DNA from: Deltaproteobacteria bacterium Ga0077539
GTDB lineage: Bacteria; Myxococcota_A; Polyangia; Polyangiales; Ga0077539
Direction of reading: 5' to 3'
Assembly: GCA_001465015.1 (NCBI GenBank)
Contig: LNEO01000165.1
Location: 1-47,350, forward strand
DNA: 47,350 nucleotides
The number at the start of each line of letters is the position of its first letter. Position 1 is the first letter of the stretch. The notes under the pieces were generated by a model. That model made no database searches. It saw nothing but the letters and a program-made list of their open reading frames with translations, and was not told where the DNA came from. This document shows positions 1 through 7,812 of the stretch, in pieces. The translations under genes were made by a program, and so were the position numbers.

Positions 1-305
1 GGAACCGAGAGCGTCCACCCGAGCCCGAAGGGACCGTTGCCCGCACCCGAGTCGTAGCCCAGCCCGATCGATGGCCCCGCGCCGCGAGCGGCCGTCACGG
101 GCAGCGGAATCTCTGCGCTCACCGAGCCGGTCACCACGGACGCCGAGCTCTTCTCGCCAATCGGCCTGAGCGCTCCGCCTCCCTTCGGAAGCGAGAGCGT
201 CACGGGCTGCGGCCCGCGCTCTTTCGCTCGATCCGCGGGGCTCTTCTGCGTGTTGCCTTCGCTCGCTCCGCCCATCGGAGCTGCGCTGAACTTCTTGGTG
301 CTCAT
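1..305 (-). CDS. SpvB/TcdB-type toxin-complex (Tc/Rhs-like) protein, N-terminal fragment
   Basis: An open frame runs from an ATG at 303-305 leftward to the window edge without a stop, giving about 101 codons. The visible protein begins MSTKKFSAAPMGGASEGN and contains LSLPKGGGALRPIGEKSS near residue 40, then IPLPVTAARGAGPSIGLGYD and SGAGNGPFGLGWTLSV near the edge. The PKGGGA..GE and SYDSGAGNGPFGxGW blocks are the hallmark of the SpvB/TcaC-TcdB N-terminal domain, which forms the start of the shell (BC cocoon) of Tc toxins and of related secreted Rhs/YD-repeat proteins. There is no obvious signal peptide, in keeping with the family. The gene is divergent from the pil operon. The Shine-Dalgarno is weak (AGAAGG about 15 bases upstream). 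Whether it is a true Tc B subunit or another SpvB-domain protein cannot be told from this fragment. Confidence 0.85.
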   Translation of the reverse strand, partial: MSTKKFSAAPMGGASEGNTQKSPADRAKERGPQPVTLSLPKGGGALRPIGEKSSASVVTGSVSAEIPLPVTAARGAGPSIGLGYDSGAGNGPFGLGWTLSV

Positions 306-677
306 GAAAACCTGTGTCCCTTCTGCACTTGAAATCAGGGGTGTCGCGACAGCACGGCCCGCCCTTCGCTCACGCGAACAACGAGCTGCGCTGTGCCGCG
401 CAGCAGCCTCGCGTCGCCGAGATCGCGGCAACGCACTCCGCCCGTTCAGCCGGTGACGCCGCCACCATCGTTCGGCGAGCGATCGTCGCCAGGTCTTGGT
501 CGGCGCCGGGGCTGTGAACGGCGATCGATCGATCGCGGCCGTCGCCCTGGTTGCGCTCGCGTTCGCGCAGCCGAGCAGCGTTGGCGTGGCGAGCCAGGGT
601 CTCGGACTCGATCCGCGAGGCGTTCGCCCGGGTCGTCCGAGGAACCGTGTGCGAGACGAGCAGTCATGACTTCATCA

Positions 678-841
678 GTAGTATCGACTACCAAAGAAGT
701 CAACCGCTCTCGGTGCAGATGTCCCAGACTCCAGTCCCATAGTCCGAGGACTATTGCGTTAATCTGTGAACATCGACTTGCGCGATCGTGACACAAGGGA
801 GCTCAGCGTTGCGTCTGACGAGATCCGTTAGTAGTAACTAC
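678..841. promoter_or_regulatory. Cluster of three TAGT/ACTA inverted repeats (operator candidates)
   Basis: Three perfect inverted repeats lie within 164 bases. They are GTAGT-ATCG-ACTAC at 678-691, ATAGTCC-GA-GGACTAT at 739-754, and GTAGT-A-ACTAC at 831-841. The first and third share AGTAGTA on the left and ACTACCA on the right, differing only by a 3-base insertion in the spacer. Such repeated half-sites in an intergenic region look like binding sites for a dimeric regulator of the SpvB-type gene or of an unseen transcript. This is an inference from sequence symmetry only. Confidence 0.4.
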
Positions 842-1105
842 CATTGAGTGCGCCAAGGCGATTGTCTCGGCATGGAGGTGTTCTCGGCGCAGAAAGTCGC
901 CACGCGCGGCGACGGACCCAGTCCGCCGTCGATCTCAGCGACAGCAACGCGGACGAAGCCGTACGAGAGTGGACGAAACTGCGCCGCGCTCGTTGGCGCG
1001 CTATACCGCAAAGAAGATGGTGGCCGACCATGACCCGAGCGGGCAAACGCCTGTGAAATCACAGCCCGTCCGCGCAGCCTCACCGTCCTCGAGCGCGACG
1101 ACCGT

Positions 1106-1140
1106 CGCGGGCGCGGCCTCCCCGGGCGCTCGCGTTTTTT
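1106..1140 (+). terminator. Rho-independent terminator upstream of pilM
   Basis: CGCGGGCGC (1106-1114) pairs with GCGCTCGCG (1126-1134) to give a 9-bp stem with one G-U pair and an 11-base loop, followed at once by six T residues (1135-1140). This is a canonical intrinsic terminator on the plus strand. It lies 105 bases before the pilM start and would stop transcription entering from the left. Confidence 0.75.
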
Positions 1141-1245
1141 GCTGCCATCGCGGCGGTTTGCTTCAATGACCCCAGAACACTCCCGTCGGTCCCCCTCGTC
1201 GCCCATCCTGGCGCCATCGGGTCCATCGACGGACGAGAGGAACGC

Positions 1246-2310
1246 ATGTCCGAAGGCAATTACCTCGTCGGCGTGGACATCGGATCGAGCGCGATCAAGC
1301 TGTGTCTGCTCAAAGACGTCCAGAAGAAGAAGGCGCTCGTGAAGTTTGGCTACGCGCCGCTTCCGCCCCAGACGATCGTCGACGGACAGGTCATGAACCA
1401 GGGCGTCGTCGTCGAGACGCTGCAGAAGCTGTTCAGCGACTTGAAGGTCAAGCGCAGAGACGTCGCGCTCTCGGTGTCGGGTCACAAGGTGATCATCAAG
1501 CGCCTGACGCTCCCGCTCATGACCAACCAAGAGCTCAGCGAGCAGATTTCGTGGGAAGCCGAGCAGCAGATCCCGTTCGAGATCAAAGACGTCCAGCTCG
1601 ACTACGAGGTCCTTCGGCGCAGGCCCGACCAGGGGCAGATGGACGTCTTGCTCGTCGCGGCCAAGCGTGAAGAGCTCGAGATGTCTGCCGAGCTCGCCCG
1701 TCAGGCGAAGCTCAAGCCCGCGGTGATCGACGTCGACGCGTTCGCCGTGCAGAACATCTTCGAGGTCAACTACGGCTTGCCGACGGACGGGACGTTCGCG
1801 CTCATCAACGTCGGCGCGACGCTCACGACGATCAACATCATCGCGGGGGGCGTTCCGGCGTTTACGCGCGACATCGCCAACGGCGGTCAGTCGCTCACCG
1901 ACGAGATCCAGCGCCAGCTCGGCGTCAGCTCGGAAGAAGCCGAGATCTACAAGAACGCGTCGCCCGAGAACCTCACGCGAGGGGCCATCGTGCCGTCCGA
2001 GGTCCCCAAGATCATCCGTCAGGTGGTCGACTCGCTCGCCGGCGAGGTGCAACGCTCGCTCGACTTCTACCTCGCCACCAGCGGTGAGCGAGAGATCCAG
2101 CAGGTGTACCTCACCGGCGGAACATCGAACCTCCCCGAGCTCTCGCAGGCCATCGAGCGCCGATCGCACTGCAAGTGCGAGCAGCTCAATCCATTTCGCG
2201 AGATTCAGGTCGACCCCAAAGAGGTCAACACCGAGCTGCTCCGCGCGCGCGCCGCACAGGCCACGGTCGCGCTCGGCCTCGCGCTCCGAAAGGACCGGGA
2301 GAAGCGCTGA
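1246..2310 (+). CDS. pilM: Type IV pilus inner-membrane platform protein PilM
   Basis: This is a 354-residue actin-like ATP-binding protein of the PilM/FtsA fold. The N-terminal nucleotide-binding block YLVGVDIGSSAIKLCLL is followed by the conserved SVSGHKVIIKRLTLP, EQISWEAEQQIPFE and QLDYEVL blocks. The C-terminal half has the second phosphate loop (LINVGATLTTINII) and an adenosine motif near VYLTGGTSNLP. PilM is cytoplasmic and binds the short N-terminal tail of PilN to couple the alignment complex to the pilus motor. The start has a good ribosome site (GAGAGGAA, 4 bases upstream). It is the first gene of pilMNOPQ and overlaps pilN by one base of the TGATG junction. Length is normal for the family. 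Confidence 0.95.
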   Translation: MSEGNYLVGVDIGSSAIKLCLLKDVQKKKALVKFGYAPLPPQTIVDGQVMNQGVVVETLQKLFSDLKVKRRDVALSVSGHKVIIKRLTLPLMTNQELSEQISWEAEQQIPFEIKDVQLDYEVLRRRPDQGQMDVLLVAAKREELEMSAELARQAKLKPAVIDVDAFAVQNIFEVNYGLPTDGTFALINVGATLTTINIIAGGVPAFTRDIANGGQSLTDEIQRQLGVSSEEAEIYKNASPENLTRGAIVPSEVPKIIRQVVDSLAGEVQRSLDFYLATSGEREIQQVYLTGGTSNLPELSQAIERRSHCKCEQLNPFREIQVDPKEVNTELLRARAAQATVALGLALRKDREKR

Positions 2311-2966
2311 TGTTGAAGATCAACCTCGCGCCCAACGCCCAACCACGGGCGGGCGGCGAAAGACAAGCGGCCGCCGGAGACATGCGGACGTTCGCGCTCG
2401 GGATGAGCATCATGCTCGTCCTGCTCGCGGCCGGCATCATGATCTTTCACTCGTCGCAGACGAAGGTGTTGGACAACAGCCTGGCGGCCAACAGCCAACG
2501 CGACCTCGCGGTGCAACAAATCAAGCGGCGCGTCGCCGATCACCCGCGAGTGCGCGCGGAGCTCCAAGAGATTCGCGCGCGACGCGACGCGATCCAGCGC
2601 CTCGAAGCCAACCGAACGGGCCCGACGGCGATGCTCGTCGAGGTCTCTCAGCTGCTCTCGCCGGGCGGGCGCCCCACCAACGACCCATCCGAGTTCGAGC
2701 GGATCCAACGCGACGACCCGACGCGCTGGATGCACGCCAACTGGGACGCGCACCAGATCTGGCTCACGACGTTCAGCGAGTCCGAGCGGCAGGTCAACAT
2801 CGAGGGACACGGCCGCAGCGCCGATGACGTCGCCGAGTTCATGCGGCGGCTCATGTTGTCCGAATACTTCGAGCTCGTGACCCTCGAGCGCAGCGAGGGC
2901 GCGCAGGACCAAGAAACGCGACTCCAAGTGCAGCGGTTCAAGATCACCGCGCGGGTGAGGTACTGA
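2310..2966 (+). CDS. pilN: Type IV pilus assembly protein PilN
   Basis: The start is placed at the ATG overlapping the pilM stop, giving 218 residues that begin MLKINLAPNAQPR. This matches the PilM-binding INL(L/A)P tail of PilN. One membrane segment follows at about residues 30-48 (FALGMSIMLVLLAAGIMIF), then a periplasmic coiled coil and a ferredoxin-like domain. PilN is a bitopic inner-membrane protein that pairs with PilO. The frame is open 45 codons further upstream inside pilM, but those residues are unlike PilN and are an antisense or alternate-frame artefact. pilO follows after 3 bases. Confidence 0.92.
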   Translation: MLKINLAPNAQPRAGGERQAAAGDMRTFALGMSIMLVLLAAGIMIFHSSQTKVLDNSLAANSQRDLAVQQIKRRVADHPRVRAELQEIRARRDAIQRLEANRTGPTAMLVEVSQLLSPGGRPTNDPSEFERIQRDDPTRWMHANWDAHQIWLTTFSESERQVNIEGHGRSADDVAEFMRRLMLSEYFELVTLERSEGAQDQETRLQVQRFKITARVRY

Positions 2967-2969
2967 CCG

Positions 2970-3671
2970 ATGGCACCGCCAACCAAGAAGCAAACGGCCC
3001 CCGCGTCGCAGCCGCTCGCCGAGCAGCTCACGCCGCCCGTGATGGTCGTGATCGGCCTCTTCGTCGTGATCGTCGTCGCCGCGGTCTACTTCTTTCTCGG
3101 CTATCAGCCGGTGCAAGAGTCGATCGAACGCGAGCGACGACGGCAGACCGAGCTCGAGGGCCAGCAGCGCAACGCCAACCGAGACCTGAGCGCGTACAAC
3201 GACGACGTCGCTGAGCTCGAGCGGCTCCGCAGCTTCGCGCGCGAGCAGCAGCGCGTCTTGCCGGACAACCCGGACATCCCTGGGTTTCTCGACGCGATCC
3301 ATCGCACGGCGACGGAGAACGGCCTCTCGATCAAGCTCGTGTTGCCCGAGTCCGAAGTGGTCCAGCAGTACTTCGTCCGCATCCCTGTGCGCGTCGAGGT
3401 CAACGGCGGCTATCTCGAGATCGCGAGGTTCTTTCGCACGATCGGGCAGCAGCCGCGCGTGATCAACATGGAGAACATCGGACTGTCGGTGCCCGTGCTC
3501 TCTCCGGACGGCAAGGTTCGCGTCGACGCCAGGATGCAGGCCACGACCTTTCGAGCGCTGACGTCTAGCGAGCAAGCGCAGCAGCAGCAAACCGCAGAGC
3601 AAGCAAGCCAGCAGTCCAGCGCGGGACGTCCGTCGGCCGCGCCCGGGGGCGGACGAGGAGCATCACGATGA
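2970..3671 (+). CDS. pilO: Type IV pilus assembly protein PilO
   Basis: The 233-residue protein has a short cytoplasmic N-terminus and one membrane segment at about residues 24-46 (VMVVIGLFVVIVVAAVYFFLGY). A coiled coil rich in Glu/Arg/Gln follows (about 50-95), then the PilO periplasmic domain with the typical LPDNPDIPGFLDAIHRTA and FFRTIGQQPRVINMENIGL blocks. PilO forms heterodimers with PilN that link PilM to PilP and the PilQ secretin. The C-terminal 40 residues are Gln/Ser/Ala-rich and probably disordered. Its stop overlaps the pilP start by four bases (ATGA), suggesting translational coupling. Confidence 0.92.
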   Translation: MAPPTKKQTAPASQPLAEQLTPPVMVVIGLFVVIVVAAVYFFLGYQPVQESIERERRRQTELEGQQRNANRDLSAYNDDVAELERLRSFAREQQRVLPDNPDIPGFLDAIHRTATENGLSIKLVLPESEVVQQYFVRIPVRVEVNGGYLEIARFFRTIGQQPRVINMENIGLSVPVLSPDGKVRVDARMQATTFRALTSSEQAQQQQTAEQASQQSSAGRPSAAPGGGRGASR

Positions 3672-4681
3672 AAACCCGCACCATCACACTCGTGGGAGCG
3701 GCGCTCTTTGCGATCGCGTGCGGAGACTCGCCCCCCGTCGCGCCGACGCGCGGCGCTGCGGGCGGCACCGGACGATCCAGCGCAGGCACTCCGCCGGCAA
3801 ACGCCGCTGCCGCGGATGGTGGCGCCCGCGCGGACGCCGCCTCTGGACCGCCGCTGCACGGACGCGTCCTTCAAGACATCGACTTCACCGAGAGCGATCG
3901 CTCGCGAGACCCGTTTCGCTCGTTTGCGCGCGACTGGATTCCGCGCAACGAGAGCGCGACGCCGTTGCCGACGGACAACATCAAGCTCGCGAGCCTCTCG
4001 CTCGATGACCTCAAGGTGATCGCGATCGTGGTCGGCGTCGCGAGTCCGTACGCGATGCTCGTCGACACCGACGGCAACGGAACGATCATCCGCCGCGGCG
4101 ACCTCGTCGGCCGCCCGGACACGATCGTGAGCCCCGGAGAAAACGGCGGGCCCCACCAGGTTCCGTGGCGTGTCGCGCGCATCGTCGGCTCGCGAATCTC
4201 CCGCGACCGCAACAACAACCTCGTCGAGATCCCGGCTGAGGTCGTCTTCGAGCGCGAGGATCGCGCTTCGCTCACGCCGACACGCATCGAGCGATCGCTC
4301 TCTCTCGCGCCGCCCGGCGAAGGTCGCGGCGGCCCTGCGCCCGCTGCGTCGGGCGGAGGCTCGCTTCCGGCGCTGCCCGCGCTGCCGGGTCTGCCCGGCT
4401 CGTCGCCGTTTCTTCCGCCGAATCCAGCGTCGCTTCCGCCCGGCTCGCGCACGACAGCGACCCAGTCGCAGCAGGGCTCGACGACGGTGCAGTCGTTCAC
4501 GACGGTGATCCCACCGACGCCCGCGACGCAGCAGCCGTCGCAGCCGCAACAGACGACGGTGGTCGTTCAAGCGCCGCAGCAACAGCCGCCGCAGCCGCAG
4601 CCAGTGCCTTTGCCCGACACCCCTCCGCCCGTGCGCATCACGGGCTCTTCAGCGCTCCCGTCCTCGGGTCTTCCGCGCTGA
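3668..4681 (+). CDS. pilP: Type IV pilus lipoprotein PilP
   Basis: The 337-residue protein begins MKTRTITLVGAALFAIACGD, a signal peptide with a lipobox ending in Cys18. A low-complexity Ala/Gly linker precedes the PilP beta domain at about residues 70-210, including RDPFRSF, LKVIAIVVGVASPYAMLVD and the glycine-bearing IIRRGDLVGR. PilP bridges PilN/PilO and the N0 domain of PilQ in the periplasm. The last about 120 residues are a Pro/Gln/Ser-rich tail (runs of PQQ and QPQ), much longer than in classical PilP (about 175 residues). A 115-base gap separates it from pilQ. Confidence 0.9.
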   Translation: MKTRTITLVGAALFAIACGDSPPVAPTRGAAGGTGRSSAGTPPANAAAADGGARADAASGPPLHGRVLQDIDFTESDRSRDPFRSFARDWIPRNESATPLPTDNIKLASLSLDDLKVIAIVVGVASPYAMLVDTDGNGTIIRRGDLVGRPDTIVSPGENGGPHQVPWRVARIVGSRISRDRNNNLVEIPAEVVFEREDRASLTPTRIERSLSLAPPGEGRGGPAPAASGGGSLPALPALPGLPGSSPFLPPNPASLPPGSRTTATQSQQGSTTVQSFTTVIPPTPATQQPSQPQQTTVVVQAPQQQPPQPQPVPLPDTPPPVRITGSSALPSSGLPR

Positions 4682-4796
4682 CGCGCGATCGAGCGCAGAA
4701 AACAGCGCTGAAAACTTCCTCCCGTTCATCGACGCACTCTACTGTGAACCTCGAGGCTCCATCCAACGGAGCGTCGTCACTCGAACGAGGTCACGG

Positions 4797-6563
4797 ATGC
4801 GTCGATCGATCGCCCCACTACGATGGCTGCCGCTGTTTTGCGCGGCGCTCAGCACGCTCGCGCCGACGCGAGCCGAGGCCCAGCGCCGAACCACGCAGCG
4901 CCAAGACGCGCGCGGGTACGTCACCATCTCGCGAGACCAGGCGCCAGAAGGCGCAGAGCAGGACCCGCGCTCCGAACCGGCGCCGAGCGCGCAGCGACCG
5001 GTGGTTCCGGTCGTCGCGGTCGCGCCCATCCCGTCGAGCGCGCAGGCCGCTCAGCGGACGGCGCAGGTTCGCGCGACGGACGCCGACGCCAACCCCGAAG
5101 CGAGCCCCTCCGACGAGTCCACGTCCGACGGCGCGCCGCGCGGGGTTCGCTCGCGGCTGATCGCCCGCGAGTCCGCCGAGACTGTCGTCTCGGACACGAG
5201 CGACGAAGCCGGCTTTCTCTCGGTCGCGCCGCTGCAGGTCGCTGGCGCGCGAGGCCGTCGCTACACGGGCCGCCGCGTCGACATCGACCTTCGCGACGCG
5301 GACATTCACAACGTGCTCCGGCTGCTCGCGGAAGTGGGCTCGGTCAACATCGTCGCCTCGCAGGACGTCGAGGGCTCCGTCACGATTCGCATGCGAAACG
5401 TGCCGTGGGATCAAGCGCTAGACGTGATCCTCGCAGCCCGCGGGCTCGGGATGCAGCGCAACGGCAACATCATCCGCGTCGCCCCGCAGAGCGTGCTGGA
5501 TCGCGAGCGAGAGCTGCTGATCGAGCGTCAGCGCCAGCTCGCGACGCTCGAGCCCCTCGAGACCCGCCTGATGCCCGTGAGCTACGCGCTGGCCTCCGAG
5601 CTCGCTCCTCGCGCCCGAGAGATGATCTCTGCGCGCGGTTCGGTGTCGGTCGACGAGCGCACCAACGTGATGATCGTCCGAGACACCGCTGGCGTGCTCA
5701 ACCAGATCGAGCGGCTGATTCGCTCGCTCGACACGCAGACGCCGCAGGTGTTGATCGAGGCCCGCATCGTCGAAGCCACGAGCACGTTCTCGAGGGACAT
5801 CGGCATCCAGTGGGGCGGCGACATCAACTTCGGACAGGGCTTCGGCAATCCGACGGGCCTGGCGTTTCCGAGCAGCCTCGGCGTCGTCGGTGGCGCGACG
5901 GATCAGATGACCATGAGCCAGGGCCTGTCGCCCACGTCGCTCAACGTTCCCAACCCGAACTTCGCGGTCAACCTGCCCGCGGTCGTCGGTCAGGGCAACG
6001 GTGGAGCGCTCGGATTCACGTTCGGCTCGGTCAACGGCAACTTCAACCTCAACGTGCGCTTGAGCGCCGCCGAGGTGAACAACCAGCTTCGCATCGTGTC
6101 GTCGCCGCGCATCTTGACGCTCGACAACCGCGAGGCCCTCATCGCGCAAGGAACGCTCATCCCCTACTCGCAGGTGAGCGCGCAGGGCGTGCAGACCGCC
6201 TTTCAAGAGGCCAAGCTGCAGCTCCGCGTCCGTCCGCACGTGACCGCCGATGGGTCGGTGTCGATGCACGTTCGCATCACTCGCGACGAGCCGGACTTCA
6301 ACCGAACCAGCACCCGCGGTGACCCCACGATCTTGAAGCGCGAAGCAGAGACCGATCTGCTCGTGCCCGACGGACGCACTGCCGTCATCGGTGGAATCTT
6401 CACGCGGACCACGGGCCGTAGCACCAACATGGTCCCTGGCCTCGGCGACATCCCGATCCTCGGCGTGCTCTTCTCGCGACGACGAACCACCGATGACCGC
6501 GGCGAGATGATCATCTTTCTCACGCCTCGCATCGTGAACCGCGCAGAGGCAATCGGTCGCTAG
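4797..6563 (+). CDS. pilQ: Type IV pilus secretin PilQ (short form)
   Basis: This is a 588-residue outer-membrane secretin. The signal peptide (about 1-28, ending RAEAQ) is followed by a disordered region to about 150. The secretin/TonB short N-terminal (N0) domain follows (VDIDLRDADIHNVLRLLAEV, about 160-225), then an N1 domain (about 245-320, VDERTNVMIVRDTAGVLNQI). The secretin core runs from about 325 to the end, with RIVSSPRILTLDNREA, VPGLGDIPILGVLFSRR and MIIFLTPRIV as signature blocks. It multimerises as the pilus exit gate and receives PilP at its N0 domain. A ribosome site GAGGT lies upstream of the ATG. I see no AMIN domain, unlike most PilQ, which makes this a short version. Confidence 0.92.
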   Translation: MRRSIAPLRWLPLFCAALSTLAPTRAEAQRRTTQRQDARGYVTISRDQAPEGAEQDPRSEPAPSAQRPVVPVVAVAPIPSSAQAAQRTAQVRATDADANPEASPSDESTSDGAPRGVRSRLIARESAETVVSDTSDEAGFLSVAPLQVAGARGRRYTGRRVDIDLRDADIHNVLRLLAEVGSVNIVASQDVEGSVTIRMRNVPWDQALDVILAARGLGMQRNGNIIRVAPQSVLDRERELLIERQRQLATLEPLETRLMPVSYALASELAPRAREMISARGSVSVDERTNVMIVRDTAGVLNQIERLIRSLDTQTPQVLIEARIVEATSTFSRDIGIQWGGDINFGQGFGNPTGLAFPSSLGVVGGATDQMTMSQGLSPTSLNVPNPNFAVNLPAVVGQGNGGALGFTFGSVNGNFNLNVRLSAAEVNNQLRIVSSPRILTLDNREALIAQGTLIPYSQVSAQGVQTAFQEAKLQLRVRPHVTADGSVSMHVRITRDEPDFNRTSTRGDPTILKREAETDLLVPDGRTAVIGGIFTRTTGRSTNMVPGLGDIPILGVLFSRRRTTDDRGEMIIFLTPRIVNRAEAIGR

Positions 6564-6957
6564 AGCCGAAGGGTCGAAGGCGGGGGTTCAAAAAAGGGGG
6601 GGTTGAAAGCGTCAGAGTCGGGGGTTGGGTCTGGAAGTGTCGGGAGCGGCTCGAAGCGTCGTCGGGGGACTCGATGCATCGAAGCAGGCTCCAAGCGTCG
6701 ACACACTCAGGGGGGTCGTCTGGGTGGGCACGAGCCGAGAGCGTCGGCACAGTGACGACTCAAGCTTTGGGGGGGCCGCGCCGCGTTGAGCCAGCATCGC
6801 GTGGCGCAAATGGGATCGAGCGGCTCCGTGTGGCACGCACGGCGTTGTCCACAGGCGTGTCTCGCGGGTCCGACAGGACCAAAACAAACCTAACCAGTTG
6901 AAACAAAAAATCTTTTCGTTTCGCCTGTCGGCATGCCGACACCCCTGGCGACAGGGC
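6564..6957. other. G-tract-rich intergenic region between convergent genes
   Basis: No supported gene lies here. The plus strand carries repeated G runs: five G at 6582-6586, seven at 6596-6602, five at 6620-6624, three at 6627-6629, and further runs near 6663, 6710 and 6768. A short AGCGTC-like motif recurs between them. The right end turns AT-rich and carries the hairpins listed at 6900-6941. The region separates the end of pilQ from the end of the leftward-reading exported-protein gene. Confidence 0.55.
6900..6941. terminator. Pair of inverted repeats between convergent genes (bidirectional terminator candidate)
   Basis: Two hairpin-forming repeats lie side by side. The first is an AT-rich one at 6900-6922 (GAAACAAAAA against TTTTCGTTTC, 10 pairs with one G-U, 3-base loop). 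The second is a perfect 16-bp palindrome TGTCGGCATGCCGACA at 6926-6941. On the minus strand, just after the stop of the gene at 6958, the palindrome is followed by a run of six T. The arrangement suits a terminator for the leftward gene, and possibly for pilQ too. The T run is not directly at the stem, so this is not a textbook case. Confidence 0.5.
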
Positions 6958-7623
6958 TCATCGCCCCGCTCTTCGCCGCAGTTCGGCGAGAGACAGCCCG
7001 ATCGCCGACTCGAGCTGTGCCCGCGCCCGGAGAGTCACGGCGCTGTCAGCCACGATTGTGCCAGCGCTCGTACAGGTCGCGAGGCGCTGTTGCTCGAGGA
7101 TGACCAAGGCGTCGAGCACGTCACGCTCGATGCTTCGTCGGCGCTCGAAGCGCTGGGTCTCGATGCGCTCGGCGTCGAGCTCGACCGGGCTGAAGAACGC
7201 GCGATCGAGCGCGAACACCAGCCGCACCTCGAAGGACATCGCCTCGCTCTCTGCCGCGCGATCGGTCGCGAGGACTCCGCCCGAGCTGCTCGCGGTCGCG
7301 CTGAGCCCCCGGCCCACCCTCGCGCTCACGTGCGGAAGCCACGCAGTCGCCCTCGCCCTGGCAGCGACATCGCCGGCGACCCCGCGGCCCCCGAGCCCCG
7401 CGCGCGAGATCGCCAGTCGCGTCGCGAAGTCAGCGACCGATCGATCGATCCATGACGAGCGCTCTTCGCAGCCCGGCGGGGTGGGCCGAGTCGGCAACGC
7501 TTGCCCCTCGACCGTTGCACGAAAGCCGACCAGCGCGAGCGCCGAGAAGGCAGAACACATCGTCGCGACACGCGCCGAGCGACGCGCGATCGAGCCCGCG
7601 CGACGGCAGAATTCGTTGGGCAT
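6958..7623 (-). CDS. Putative exported protein, function unknown
   Basis: About 221 residues if started at the ATG at 7621-7623; an in-frame GTG at 7671 and an ATG at 7560 are alternatives, none with a strong ribosome site. A hydrophobic stretch (MCSAFSALALVGFRATVEGQA) resembles a signal peptide and fits best with a start at 7623 or 7560. The second half reads FEVRLVFALDRAFFSPVELDAERI, then a charged helical segment rich in Glu/Arg (about 150-215). Many Myxococcota proteins have this plan: a short beta segment with a FxPxE motif and a C-terminal coiled coil, and are annotated only as hypothetical. I assign no function. It is the last gene of the leftward block and is followed by a hairpin pair. 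Confidence 0.6.
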   Translation of the reverse strand: MPNEFCRRAGSIARRSARVATMCSAFSALALVGFRATVEGQALPTRPTPPGCEERSSWIDRSVADFATRLAISRAGLGGRGVAGDVAARARATAWLPHVSARVGRGLSATASSSGGVLATDRAAESEAMSFEVRLVFALDRAFFSPVELDAERIETQRFERRRSIERDVLDALVILEQQRLATCTSAGTIVADSAVTLRARAQLESAIGLSLAELRRRAGR

Positions 7624-7812
7624 GGCGGCGTGTATCTCCGCGCGCCCGACGAGGTTGCGCTCGCCCCCCACGAATTCGTCGCGGTGACTTCAGCTCCGTC
7701 GCGGCGCGAGGGGTTGGGGGGCTTCGACCTCCACGCAACAGCGATGCGCCCGGACTCATCTCGGCGCCGCATCGAAGTCGCTGCCCCCGTCGGCTTCCAG
7801 CCTTCGCGTCGC

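Larger units (their letters stand above)
306..1245. other. 940-bp intergenic region between the SpvB-type gene and pilM
   Basis: No convincing gene is seen on either strand: the short open frames present lack recognisable domains, ribosome sites or consistent codon bias. The region holds a 10-bp palindrome TGTCGCGACA at 342-351, just upstream of the SpvB-type start, and a 16-bp GATCG-repeat palindrome at 521-536. It also holds a family of TAGT/ACTA inverted repeats between 678 and 841 in a relatively AT-rich stretch, and a rho-independent terminator at 1106-1140. It must contain the divergent promoters of both flanking genes. The terminator implies that some rightward transcript ends before pilM, so a small RNA or short gene between about 845 and 1105 is possible but not demonstrated. 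Confidence 0.6.

Noticed and set aside
521..536. 16-bp perfect palindrome of GATCG repeats
   Set aside because: GATCGATC-type strings recur across the window, including coding DNA near 7438-7450, so it is probably compositional.
848..1033. Short rightward frame (61 codons, GTG start) before the orphan terminator
   Set aside because: No ribosome site or family resemblance; codon use is not clearly coding. Kept only as a possibility in the small-transcript finding.
838..2169. A 443-codon leftward frame opposite pilM
   Set aside because: It is antisense to clearly conserved pilM, is rich in Arg/Asp/Leu repeats typical of GC-rich antisense frames, and has no domain.
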